This document shows, piece by piece, positions 10,168 through 20,267 of a DNA stretch of 64,000 nt. Location of the stretch: positions 1,054,001-1,118,000 of the forward strand of contig JASISA010000002.1 in the NCBI GenBank assembly GCA_031771865.1. Direction: 5' to 3'. Below the pieces are notes generated by a model, which searched no databases, was not told the DNA's origin, and saw nothing but the letters and a program-made list of their open reading frames with translations. The translations under genes and the position numbers were made by a program. Source of the stretch: Nothophaeocryptopus gaeumannii (lineage: Eukaryota; Ascomycota; Dothideomycetes; Mycosphaerellales; Mycosphaerellaceae). Numbering within the stretch: the first letter of the stretch is position 1; every line of letters starts with the position of its first letter.

Positions 10168-11307
10168 TCAACCATCTTTCATCAGCCCCTCTTCTTCGTC
10201 TGACAGCGGATACTGCTTCTCGCTACTGTGCCTGTCCAAGCCTAGACTTGCGAACGCTCCAGAGATGCTGCGCCAGCTGCTTCGTCTTCTGACTTGGCCA
10301 CGTTTGGCCTTGCGAGCCAGCTTCCAGATGCACCAAGAGCAGACGAGGACTGTCGTAACAAGTGCCAGCGCAAAAATTCCGTAGTGCTTCCCAATCATCA
10401 CAATTGCCGCCGCATCCCATCCATGCCAGCTGCTCGCCCCGCCGTGTTCGAATAGAGGTGTGACCGTCTTTCCCCTCAGCATGTGAGGCTCCATATCACC
10501 GTGTCCATCTGCCAGGATATAGATGCGATCCTGTTTTCGCACACCTGGATTGTCCCACTCCCGATGAAGCCTGAGTGCAAACGACATCCAGACATTTGAG
10601 AAGTACATGCAGCCGGTCGAAAGCATGTTTTCCACATATGGCATCGGCCAGCTCAGGTCACGACTCGGGACGCGGCTCAGCAGCTCAGCGAGGAATGGAT
10701 GTTGTGCCCGGGAGATGATGAAGGCATTGTTCACGCCAGCGGGGTATGCTCCAGGTGTGAGCCATGGCAGGTGGGTGAGTGACGGTATTGAGCTTCCTTC
10801 TCCAAGTGGCGCGTCGAGAGAAACACGGCAAGTCACGTCCAGGTCCAAATATACTCCGCCAAAGTGATGCAGAAGGGCATAACGTAGGACGTTCGCGCGT
10901 TGGATGTTTTGGCCGTATCGTACGTAGTGAGGATGTATCTCTGGGTAGAAAGCGCCTATAAAGTTTTCTGCTTCTGCATCGTTCCAGATTTTGAATTCCC
11001 AATCCGGATGCAGGCTCCTGCAACTTTCGATTGCTGGCTCATATTTCGACAAGCTCGCGTGCGGTTGACCGTCTGAGAGGGATATCTGGTGGATTATCCG
11101 AGGAATGGGCTGTGGAAGGGCAATTTCGCCGTCTTGCGATCCCGTGGAAGGAAATCGAACCAGGACATCTTCATGTTTCTTTAAGTAGGCATGAAAGCTG
11201 CTGTAGGTTCGTATCACCTCCGATAGATCGCGTATATGCTTTCGAAATCCGAGCAGGAGCGCCGCGAGACTGAGTAGCACGAGCGATGTATAGTATCTGG
11301 CGCGCAT
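10168..11307 (-). CDS. GT32 family glycosyltransferase (Och1/Sur1-like), type II membrane protein
   Basis: Single exon, 379 aa, starting at the ATG at 11307; the frame extends upstream to a TTG at 11340 but has no earlier ATG. A membrane anchor at about residues 6-22 (TSLVLLSLAALLLGF) fits Golgi type II topology. The glycosyltransferase sugar-binding domain begins at PIPRIIHQISLSDG, continues with HPDWEFKIWND and the helix RANVLRYALLHHFGG, and has the metal-binding DXD as YLDLDV (Asp155 and Asp157). A second hydrophobic helix lies near the C-terminus (IFALALVTTVLVCSW), followed by a basic tail, as in inositolphosphoceramide mannosyltransferases and several fungal GT32 paralogues. Probable role: transfer of a hexose from a nucleotide sugar in the Golgi. 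Acceptor unknown. Confidence 0.85.
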   Translation of the reverse strand: MRARYYTSLVLLSLAALLLGFRKHIRDLSEVIRTYSSFHAYLKKHEDVLVRFPSTGSQDGEIALPQPIPRIIHQISLSDGQPHASLSKYEPAIESCRSLHPDWEFKIWNDAEAENFIGAFYPEIHPHYVRYGQNIQRANVLRYALLHHFGGVYLDLDVTCRVSLDAPLGEGSSIPSLTHLPWLTPGAYPAGVNNAFIISRAQHPFLAELLSRVPSRDLSWPMPYVENMLSTGCMYFSNVWMSFALRLHREWDNPGVRKQDRIYILADGHGDMEPHMLRGKTVTPLFEHGGASSWHGWDAAAIVMIGKHYGIFALALVTTVLVCSWCIWKLARKAKRGQVRRRSSWRSISGAFASLGLDRHSSEKQYPLSDEEEGLMKDG

Positions 11308-12392
11308 CGTGAGAGCTTTTGGCGCGAAGCGCGTCTTCAATGGAGATGAAGTTTAAGATTTATCTATATCATGGGTATTTGCAAGGCGCAGACGGTCCAA
11401 GGGGATACCAAGAATATATGCTTGTGACCGTGCCTTACCTGAACGACTCATAACGCCCAACGAGGACCGCTGAGGCTGGCCTTCTGCAGCGTCATTTGCT
11501 GTGTGAGGCATGCCCAGGTCGTAGGGAACAGCGGTCACCAACCAGATGCATCACGTTGCCGTGGACTCCACGAAGGGCCTGTATGAGCAGGATCCGGTCA
11601 AAGTTACTGCAGTGGTGTGTGGGAGTGATAGTTCAGTGGTGAAGTTGGCAAAAACGTGAGGTGATGTCAGCCTGTTGGATGGAATGTCACTGCCCAGACT
11701 TCGGAGTGAGATTCACTTGGGCCACATTGCGATCAGATGCTCAGCGGAACCGGCCGGAAGGTGCCGCTTCGGCAATGTCATGTCTCCGACAAACTTCACC
11801 TCACCTCTGCAGACATACCACATCTGCAATGACACTTCATTTGTGCAGCGCGAGAGTGCCGCTTCATCCGGACGCCCACACGTGTGGCTCCAGCAGTCTT
11901 AATCCTGGATGCGTACCAGAAACGAAGTGGCCTCTCGACAACGCACGATAGTGGTGAGAGATGAAAGGTCATTGTCATTGACAAAGCAGGATGCAGCTTC
12001 TCTGTCACAGCATCGCGGGCCGACCTCTCATGCGCTGTCCAGATTCGACCGACGCGTCAGTCCGGCTCATATCAGATCGTGTTGCAAGCGACATCCTTGA
12101 TCTGTCGCTGACGGGACGTCAGTATCCTCAAGGCAGCTGGATTCGACTGCGGACAGACTCCCTGCAGGACGAGCTTGTCTTCCACAAGCTCACACTGTAT
12201 CTTCGATGAATTCGATGCAGGAGTCACGGCTGGACTGTAGCATGCGCGGCTTGCTCAGTCTGCTATGGACCCACCTGCAGCCACAGTATCGCTGAAATTG
12301 CAAACTCGCCTTGACGAGATTCGGGACCTACGCACAAACAAGCAGATTGCTAGCGTGCATGGCTCGAGGAAGAATACTTCAATTTTGCATGA
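11308..12392. other. Intergenic region
   Basis: About 1.1 kb with only short, mutually overlapping ORFs. It holds the upstream region of the GT32 gene. I see no motif or repeat of note. Confidence 0.4.
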
Positions 12393-13409
12393 CTAGATCA
12401 AAATTTGCAATCTTATCAATTTCACGCGATCTACACCTTCGAATATCCCGGAACTACAAGCCTGGTGAGGGAGGTCGTAAGGGGCAGCCAGAACACCAGG
12501 GATCTTGCTCCAGCACAGTAGACGCGCATACCGCTTGATAAAACGGCCATCGGCAATGACGTGTCCGAGGATCTCGAAAGTTATGCCGGGTTTCCTAAGC
12601 ATCGCTTCGATGTATCGCGCGGCGTCCACTTCGTTCTTCGCGACCTTATGAAGGGGAGGGTTGTTCTTCATCAACTCACCACCCATCCCTGTTCTTCTGT
12701 GTCAGCTGCAGCGCGATATTCCGGGGTATGTAGTCGATTACACATTGCCGTCACTGGGCTGAACAAGCCGGTTGCAACAACCAAGCTGGCCACGACTATT
12801 GCGACAAGGGTTGTCGTCAAAGTGCTTGAAGCAAACAATGCCGTACCAACCGTGTACACGCCGATACTGAGGATTTTCGAGAACACCCTGGAGTCTTGGA
12901 TTAGCTTTGAGATGTCATCCGTAGCACTTCCATATCTCACCTCAAGACTGCGTGAGCATCACTAACTCCTCTGACGCTAATGATCACGTAGAATGCATCG
13001 TTGCCGGCCGACCAGGTGGGATCAACAATGATCTTGCCAAATGTGTTATTACCATTTTCAGCTTGTCCAGGACCTCGTCTCTATTGAAGCGCTGATGCTG
13101 CAGTATCGATGAGTATCTGGACGGGTAGTATGCGCCGTTGTCAATTCCGGATTGGTTGGAGGGCGTCAATTCAGCGGTATGGAGGGTAATATCTTCGGAA
13201 TATGCGGGACCCTTGCCGTTTGAAGGTGGAATATCCGACTGATGTCTGCTCCCTCGGGCTGGATGCTGCGGTTCTGGAATTACCCAGGGCGCATCAGTGC
13301 TGATCTCGACTGCCGGAGCTCGGGATTCCATTGTTTGGTCAGTGGCGCGCCTGCCAGATTTTCCAGTTACGAGGATGCCGCGACAAAGGAGTGGCGGTAA
13401 GACATCCAT
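12393..13409 (-). CDS. Putative membrane protein of unknown family; exon structure unresolved
   Basis: Three minus-strand open stretches look coding but lie in different phases. 13409-13060 (starting MDVLPPLLCRG, with an inner Met at MESRAPAVEISTDAPWVIPE) is a hydrophilic N-terminus rich in Pro/Ser. 12950-12690 carries one strong membrane helix (TTTLVAIVVASLVVATGLF) after ATDDISKLIQDSRVFSK. 12686-12393 is a basic C-terminus. The pattern (Pro-rich hydrophilic N-terminus, one central helix) recalls lineage-specific fungal membrane proteins found near het-type genes. I could not find one set of canonical introns that joins all three in phase, so the model is a span rather than exact exons, and a decayed gene is a real alternative. 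Confidence 0.35.
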
Positions 13410-13485
13410 GATTTAAAATGGACAAATGTCAGCTGCACGACGACATGCACCTTTAAGACTTCACTGTACACCACCAGACAAAATA

Positions 13486-13968
13486 CTAGCGGATTACCTC
13501 ATCTCCTCGGGGATATGTGGTTCTTCGTCGTAGACATCCAATCCAACGCCCCAGACTTTTCCGTCTTGGACGGCTCGGTACAGCGCTGCGTTGTCGATGA
13601 TTTCGCCGCGGGCTGTGTTGATGATCGCTACGCCGGGTTTCATGATGGAGAACTGTGGAGCGCTGAGGAGGTGTCGTGTGGAGGAGGTGAGAGGGACGTG
13701 AAGGGAGATCAACAGAGAAGAGCGAACGTATCCAGGAAGTGCCGCGGCGGATGTCTTGATCCAGGAGTTCAGGTGGTTTGGCTTGACCAGCTCTGTAAAG
13801 AAACTCTGGCTGTGGCCGGAAGCTTGCTGCTGCAACACGCTTCGTTTGGACTCTTTGAGCAAGAGAAGGCCGGGTTCGAAAATTAGAACTGCAATGAACA
13901 AGTAGACCCATTGCGTCCCTTCCCAGGACTTGCGGTTTACAACAAGGAATCCGATGAATGGTCTACAG
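13486..13968 (-). pseudogene. Composite relic: MFS transporter fragment followed by a truncated D-2-hydroxyacid dehydrogenase
   Basis: Reading leftwards, the first part (about 13968-13800) encodes PFIGFLVVNRKSW ... WVYLFIAVLIFEPGLLLLK, which resembles transmembrane helices 5-6 and the start of the central loop of a DHA1-type MFS drug/polyamine transporter. It is followed by a D-isomer-specific 2-hydroxyacid dehydrogenase segment: LLISLHVPLTSSTRHLL, then IINTARGEIIDNAALYRA (catalytic Arg of the NTARG motif) and GVGLDVYDEEP (catalytic Glu). The frame stops at 13486, before the PHxG block with the catalytic His, which does not appear downstream. The dehydrogenase also lacks its N-terminal half, and a piece that may precede it (PPELLDQDIRRGTSWIRSL) is in another frame. 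None of the parts could be a working enzyme or transporter. Confidence 0.7.
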
Positions 13969-14673
13969 ATACGTCAGCGTCATTTTCCGCCATTGCAGAT
14001 GCTCTTCACTGAGCTTATTGTGGCACTAGTGTGCCTCTACGCCGGTTTCAACTTTGGCCTCATATACGCATTGGTAATCGTGTTCCCCGACATCTTTGGC
14101 GGCACCTACGGATTCAATCAAGTCCAACAGGCCCTTAGCTTCCTAGGTTTGATTGGCGGATGTATACTCGGCCCAGCTTTCCTCATTGCAGACGGTGAGT
14201 ACGTCGAGAGGAGGCAAGCTTGTATTCTGGACCAAGAGAAAGATTCGGCGCAGAGCAAGCCAGCTCCAGAGGTCAGATTACGCGGTGCAATGGTTGGATC
14301 TGTTGCTTTACCAGCCGGGCTACTGTGGTTCGCTTGGACAGCACAGTCAGGCATCAGCCCGCTGGCGTCCATCTTTGCTTCTGTCCTGATTACGTTCGGG
14401 GCCTTGCTGGTATACGTCTCGACCTCAGCGTACGTCGTGGACGTCTATGGCCCGAAGTATGGCGCGTCTGCAAATGCAGCCAGCTCGATCACTCGGTACA
14501 CCATGGCGGCCGCCATCCCTTTGTTCATACTCCAGATGTATGATGGGCTTGGGACAGGATGGGCGACCAGTCTGCTTGCTTTCTGTGCTCTGGCGATGAT
14601 GCCCATTCCCTTCAGCTTCTTCAGTTGGGGACCAGCTCTGCGAAGCCGCTGCAAGTTTCAGGTTGAGCAGTAG
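13954..14673 (+). pseudogene. C-terminal half of a DHA1-type MFS transporter (orphaned)
   Basis: An open frame, with family similarity from about 13975, encodes what look like transmembrane helices 7-12 of a polyamine/drug:H+ antiporter. It starts at PPLQMLFTELIVALVCLYAG, has the typical loop and helix 8, then LPAGLLWFAWTAQSGISPLA (helix 10) and STSAYVVDVYGPKYGASANA (helix 11), and ends normally after PIPFSFFSWGPALR. The N-terminal half (helices 1-6) is missing upstream; DNA resembling helices 5-6 lies immediately to the left but on the opposite strand. An acceptor-like TTGCAG sits before the ATG at 13999, so the right half probably began an exon in the ancestral gene. It could still be transcribed as a six-helix half protein, but I call it a relic. 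Confidence 0.65.
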
Positions 14674-15299
14674 CCAGATTACAACCTCTCAATCTCTTGT
14701 ATCTCCTCCCACTGGTTTGTAAGAGCGCTTTTTCGATACAGACAGCCTCCGAGCAGCCGTGAGCAAAGCGAGATGCTCCTTGTCGTTGTCGGAGAAAGAG
14801 ATCGACCGGCACATCGTGAGGAAGGATCCACTCGGCCTGCCAAGCTTCCTTCTGCCCCTGTTTCATACAACGAGCAACAGCCTTCAACACCGCATCCCGT
14901 CCCGACGCTCTTCCATCACAATGCCTCTGCCTCTCAGCCAGCTCGATGGCCATCTACCGCAAACACCTCATCGCCATGCGTATGTGGACGTCGTCTGTAT
15001 TGCCTAGTCGTTGGTGGCTGACAGCGCGGTAAGACGACGATGATGATGGCGTTCGGCGGGACCACCTCGCGTTCGAGCGTACGCAATTCCGTGGCCCACA
15101 CAATTGCGTGTTCCCCGAAGGCCAGTGTTACAATCTGTGAAAAGTCCCATGTCGTCTTTAGAGGCCGCGAAATGGCGACGACAGCAGAGTATGGCGGCAT
15201 GGAGAACAATTTCCTCTCCTTCATCATGTCAACACCTTGCCCAGTATTTTCCTTCAGTCACATCAAGGAGGACCAGCGAATGGTCGGAAATCGAGCATC
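14674..15299. other. Intergenic region upstream of the DUF3431 gene
   Basis: 626 bp with short overlapping ORFs only. No conserved motif was recognised. Confidence 0.4.
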
Positions 15300-16610
15300 A
15301 TGCAGAGTCGCTTTCTGATCTTCGTACTGACAGCAGCCATTGTGTCCTCGCTCTTCCTGGTCGCGCTCTATGCCTCTCAATCGCAGACCATCCGGAGCTT
15401 TAACTTTCACGACTGGATTCCGCTTTCGACCAGCAATGATGGCTCAGGCAACGATGCTCAGAATGGCGAGAAGCACTTCTTCGTTGGCGAACCCGTTGCC
15501 ATCACACTCCCAAACTCGACCGCGGCCCCGAGCACGATCCTTGTTCTGGCTACTGTAAGGTCGGATGACAATACCTGGGTCAACCACGAAATGGGCGATT
15601 TACTTCAGCCGCATGGCGACATGGGCACGGCCATCTACGTTGTTGACGATGATACCGCGCCTCTGCATACACCACGCAATAAAGGTCACGAAGCAATGGC
15701 CTACTTGACCTACATGATCGACTTCTACGACGATCTTCCTGACATATCGATATTCATGCATGGTCACCGCTCAGCTTGGCACAACAATGCACTGCTGGAT
15801 ATGTCTTCTTCTGCCATGGTCCGGTACCTTAGCCACGAAAAGGTTAAATCAGAGTGAGAACATGATCAAACAAAATAAAACGCATAGCGCTTGCTAATAC
15901 TGCTTCCTGTCAGTGGCTACATGAATCTGCGCTGTCACTGGAATCCGGGATGCCCTGATCACCTTCATCCATTCGCGGACATCTTCGACAAAGAGAAGAG
16001 CGAGGAGCTTCTTATCCGCGACGCTTGGAAAGAGATCTTCGATGTTGGTGACGACGAAGTACCACGCGTTTTAGCACAGCCGTGCTGCTCCCAGTTCGGC
16101 GTTACGCGAGAGCGTATCCAGAGCTGGCCTCGAGAGAAGTACATCCACTTCCGGAATTGGCTACTAAATGTCAAGATGACCGATTACACGTCGGGGCGCG
16201 TCTTTGAATATCTCTGGCAATACATGCTCAATCGCGAGACAGTGCACTGTCCAGATCCGCGGATCTGCTACTGTGAGGGTTACGGCGTATGCTTTCAAGA
16301 CCCAGGGGAGTATGACATGTATCTCGAGTTGAGAGGTGAGCTGGAGATGTACGAGCAGCAACTCCAGAGCTGGGATCACTGGGTCGCCAACATGAATGTC
16401 GAACGCGATGAAAACGAGCACCAGAAGGATCGTGGTGAGTGGCTGAGGGCAAAGATACAAGAGCTGCAAGAAGAGCTTCTGAAGCGGAGACAAGCAGCAA
16501 GGGCTCTAGGCGCGGACCCAGTCAAGAAAGCTGCAGCACTCAAAGCGGCAAAAAAGCACGATCTGCCGCTTGTTCCCAAAAGAGCTCTGCGCGAGAGTCG
16601 GATTGGATGA
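15300..16610 (+). CDS. DUF3431 domain membrane-anchored protein
   Basis: Two exons (15300-15853 and 15914-16610) with a 60-nt GT-AG intron splitting an Asp codon give 416 aa. The start at 15300 (MQSRFLIFVLTAAIVSSLFL) puts a signal anchor right at the N-terminus; the frame's extension to 15237 begins with TTG. The DUF3431 core (Pfam PF11913) is clear: NKGHEAMAYLTYMIDFYDDL, then PDISIFMHGHRSAWHNN, GYMNLRCHWNPGCPDHLHPF after the junction, and CCSQFGVTRERI ... WLLNVKMTDYTSGRVFEYLW. Cysteine-rich parts (CPDPRICYCEGYGVCF) suggest disulfides in the secretory pathway. The C-terminal 90 residues form a charged helix (KIQELQEELLKRRQAARALG). The domain is widespread in fungi and sometimes described as glycosyltransferase-like; no activity is established. 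Confidence 0.85.
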
Positions 16611-16855
16611 AGCATGAAACTCATACGCTGCACACCCTCACAAAACAGGATTGTGGCTTGCTTGAGTTTAGCTCGCCAGCAACGAACATTCGGAGCCTGG
16701 AGCCATAGCGATGACCTTATCGCCAGATATGGCGATGCAAGACCTTGGTGCGCGTGAAAGGAATCACTCACGACACAATGGCAATCACGCAGCCTGCGAT
16801 AGGCTACTCGACAACGTCCTGAAGTTCCGTCCAAGATGCCGGTCCGCCAAGAGTG

Positions 16856-17731
16856 TCATATCAAGGCTACGGCAGAATCGGGGGCCACCAGAGTCTCTCC
16901 CTTCGAACCGATGTCCTCTTCCCTTGTCCAATCAAACATCCGCGGTAGGTATGCCGCCTCATGCTCTCCATCGCAATATCGCTGGTAGTCCTCCATGTCT
17001 GCACAGAGCACAACTTCCACCCGCTCCACTGGAGGCAACTTGATCAGCTTGTCCAGCTCATCGAGCATCTTCTCAGCATGACCCGACAACCGTGCGCTCC
17101 GCCGATCTTTCAAATGCATCGGCTCGACGATCAAGCCAATCCGAATATCGATGGACGAAAGTCGTTCGAAGCTTGCGTAGAACTTGGCGGCCAGCAAATC
17201 AATATAGAACCGAATGAGCATGTAACAGTCGAACGGATCCTCATCCTCGCCGTCGCCATCCGACTCCGTCATCCCACTCCCTTCGCCCACTGGTGAGATG
17301 CGCCCACAACTTGCAGGTAAGAAAATGCGACACCGTTCCACGAAGCAGGCGTATGGATCCACGACTCTCGTCAGCAGCGCTGCAATCCCTCCTGCGATGT
17401 TCGGCCCGAAGATCTTCAGCCTCACTTTTGAGACAACCTTGTCCATGTATTCCATGCCGAATTTCCGGTTCGCCAAGAGTAGAGGGACACAAGGGCTGTC
17501 TGCGATGTGCGCTTCAGCGTGCGGAACGTTGATGATCCAGATATTCCTCGTCAAGGGTCGATCGCTCGTCAAGAAATCGTATACCAGGTCCCGTACTTCT
17601 CGCGGCAGATCGAAGAATCGAAACCTCGGTGATTCGTCCATTGTTATCAGATCGTGGTTGCCAGCAGCCTGGTTGGGATCGCTGAGAGAAGCGAGGAGGA
17701 GGAGGGTCGAAGGAGGAGATGGGAGATCCAT
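16856..17731 (-). CDS. F-box-like hypothetical protein
   Basis: A single-exon frame of 291 aa from the ATG at 17731. After about 30 residues comes FRFFDLPREVRDLVYDFLTS, the short F-box-like helix pair seen in many fungal hypothetical proteins (compare LP.ElR..IY). The rest has no recognised domain. It contains an acidic loop (DGDGEDEDPFD), a helical stretch (MLIRFYIDLLAAKFYASFER) and ends in a hydrophilic tail. If the F-box reading is right it could act as a substrate adaptor of an SCF ubiquitin ligase; that is inference from one motif. A second Met at residue 28 (MDESPRF) is an alternative start that keeps the whole motif. Confidence 0.6.
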   Translation of the reverse strand: MDLPSPPSTLLLLASLSDPNQAAGNHDLITMDESPRFRFFDLPREVRDLVYDFLTSDRPLTRNIWIINVPHAEAHIADSPCVPLLLANRKFGMEYMDKVVSKVRLKIFGPNIAGGIAALLTRVVDPYACFVERCRIFLPASCGRISPVGEGSGMTESDGDGEDEDPFDCYMLIRFYIDLLAAKFYASFERLSSIDIRIGLIVEPMHLKDRRSARLSGHAEKMLDELDKLIKLPPVERVEVVLCADMEDYQRYCDGEHEAAYLPRMFDWTREEDIGSKGETLVAPDSAVALI

Positions 17732-18195
17732 GCGCTGGTAGCGAGCCGCCCATCAACCATTTGAATGTCGTTGCCCACGCCATATGGTGATCATCGCGTG
17801 CGGCGGCTGCAGTCATATTGCGTGACGTTGCCCTACTGTAGCGCTTAGCGTTGTGCCTGCATGCCTGCTTGGGCACGGTTTGACTTTGATCTTGCATGTG
17901 AGGCCGAGTGAAGCCGAGTGAGGCGGACGAATGAGGTGGTTGGTGGCTTCAGCTGAAACTGGATCTCCGTTGGTCTTGCTTCCTGCGATCTAGATCTTTG
18001 TAATACTGCTGCACTCGCACTCAAAGAGATGGTATTGCCTTCTCTGACATTGGCACAGCTTTACCAATGACTGCAAGGCCGTCAGTATCGCCACGAAACG
18101 GTTAGCGCAGAGACCAGCTCGAATGGAATCCAAATACCTCCATTGGACATCGCAGCGATATCTATTCATCACAGGACGACGGCGTTATCTTGTAT
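17732..18195. other. Intergenic region
   Basis: 464 bp between two minus-strand genes. It holds an AGGCCGAGTGAAGCCGAGTG direct repeat (near 17902-17925) upstream of the F-box-like gene. Nothing coding was seen. Confidence 0.4.
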
Positions 18196-19607
18196 CTACG
18201 CACGCACATTCTTCGACGTCCCTACAGATCCCTTCACATATTCCTCCGGCTTGGACTCCGACACCCTGGCCCACTTCTCGTTGACAATCTCGGTCGTGCC
18301 GATCAAGTAACGACTCTCGAACATGAGTCCGAGGTTGACAGGTGCGATCTTTACTGGATCGGCGGAGCCAGCTTTTAAGGTCTCTTTGAATGCATTCGAC
18401 CCTAGTACTTGAGGAACCATGCAGTTGCGCAACCCACACATGCCTTCAAGATCCCTCCCCAGTGGCTTGACGTCAACACCACCTTCGATCAAGACCGTGA
18501 ACTCTGACATGGTGTTCTGATGGAAGTAAGGTGGCCTATACGTGTCTTCCATCACGAGCAATCTTGGTTCGAAGACCGCAACGTCCAGCGCGGCTTCTCC
18601 TGGGACAGGCGATGGACAGGTCAAGACGGTGAAGATCGACGGATCCGGATGATCGTATGAGATGGAGCCGATGGTGTTGAACTTGCCCAGATCGTACTTG
18701 TACGGGTATGAAGTTCCATGCCAGCCGACCACATTGAAGATGCTTCCGGGATAGGTTGCGCGATGCAGCTGGTTGGCGAATTTGTTGATGATCTCCATCT
18801 GGCCGTCACTCTCATCGAAGCTCGCAGTGGGCACCTCAAAATCCCGAACGTTGGCAAGACCGTATGTGCCAATAGGTTCCAGCCCCGGGAGATCGAAATG
18901 GCCACCGAACACCTCCACGGCATAAGCCCGAATCGGTCCATCTGACAGACTAACCCGAAACTTGATCCCTCTTGGGATAACGACCAGCTCCCCAGACCTC
19001 ACTCTCAACTTCCCCATCTCCGTCTTTATGTCCAAAGTCCCCTGCTGCGGCACAACCAACAACTCCCCATCTGAAGTCGAAAATGCCTCATTCTCAGGCA
19101 TATCCTTCTCTGCAAGGACGGCATAGTAAGCAACGCCTTCCTTCAGCGCAACATCACCTGCGCCTCCAATCTTCGTCATTCCGATGAGGAAATCTCGACC
19201 GGTGTTGGTCGGAGGTGGTTTCCAATGAGAGCTTTGTGGGATGAAGCTTAGGGACTCGTTCCAGGATGGGGGTGTGCCTGCGACGGGCTCATAGGCAGAT
19301 ATTGCGACAGAGGGCCGCAGGCGGTAAAGCCATGAATGTTTGGTGTCTTTGCGGACGGTGGTGAAGGAGGTGTTGGAGAATCGCTCGGAGTAGAGGCCGT
19401 AGTTGTTCTCTTGGGGGACATTTTGGCCTAGAGGGACTGCGCCGGGGGCGGCTTCGGATCTATGAGGTGCTTGTTAGTCGCTAGTCTCTGTATTGCTTTT
19501 AGTACTGTATGTACTGAGACGAGAACATACTGATGGTATTGATTGATACCTGCAAGATACTTCAGAGTATCTTCGATTTTGAACTTGGAGGCTGTATGCG
19601 CGGCCAT
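18196..19607 (-). CDS. Homogentisate 1,2-dioxygenase-like protein with altered iron site
   Basis: Two exons (19607-19531 and 19459-18196) with a 71-nt intron splitting a Gln codon give 446 aa, full length for the family. The fold can be followed from end to end: SEAAPGAVPLGQNVPQENNY, the central LLVVPQQGTLDIKTEMGKL, VVIPRGIKFRVSLSDGPIRA, GWHGTSYPYKYDLGKFNTIG and YDHPDPSIFTVLT. The canonical enzyme opens the ring of homogentisate in Tyr/Phe breakdown using Fe(II) held by His-Glu-His (human His335, Glu341, His371). Here FHQNTMSEF keeps His339 and Glu345, and the base His296 is kept, but the third ligand position is Gln376 (CMVPQVLG, where the family has the PHGPD-type block). No other Tyr-catabolism gene (FAH, maleylacetoacetate isomerase) is adjacent. 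It is probably a divergent paralogue; activity on homogentisate is doubtful. Confidence 0.85.
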
Positions 19608-19656
19608 GATTGCAATCTATCCTTCCCATGGCCACAACGAAGGGAACGTTCAGTAC

Positions 19657-19664
19657 TTATATAT
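19657..19664 (-). promoter_or_regulatory. TATA box of the homogentisate dioxygenase-like gene
   Basis: On the minus strand ATATATAA lies 50-57 nt upstream of the ATG at 19607, a usual distance for a fungal TATA box with a short leader. Confidence 0.4.
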
Positions 19665-20267
19665 CTCCTCAGGTCGAACTCCATCGTGTTCTGTGGAGTC
19701 AAAGCAAGAACGTGGAGTCGGACTATCAACAACACCCGCTGGTTGCATACTGCATTTGACTCATTAACAAAGATTCCACGTCATAATACAACTCAATGTC
19801 CCCGAAAGAGCACATTCAATGACCAGATCGGGATCTAGGTCTGAAGCCCTATAAGCACTTCCATGAAGCTCCAATCCGGATCGTCCGGAAGTTCTGGCCG
19901 GACAGCTGTAGGACATTCGGGAACATGTCCCGGCTGACTGTCAAAGGAAATTGTGCCGCTAGCCGACAAGAATGCGGCCGCAATATGAGAAATGTTTGTG
20001 GATTGACTTCTCTGATTCGTAGCTATGCTGTGAGCAACAGTTTCTAGAACTTCGAGCAGACTGCACTCCGTGAAACATGCTGACTACCTGGCCTAGATGT
20101 CGACTTCATTCAGCCTGCATGGAGAGAATGGTACTCGGTGATCTGATGCTTCTCTTCCACAAAACTCTTCTTCAATTAGTCCTCCTCGATGGAAGGGCCC
20201 GGCTTGCGACCACCTCCCAATGCTTGAGGCTTCCCTTCCTCCTCGCCCTCTTCGCTATTCAACTCAA
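19665..20267. other. Intergenic region
   Basis: About 600 bp upstream of the dioxygenase-like gene and downstream of the disrupted F-box-like gene. Inverted GATCGTCCGGA-type and TCCGG-rich motifs occur near 19875-19905. No coding signal was recognised. Confidence 0.35.
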
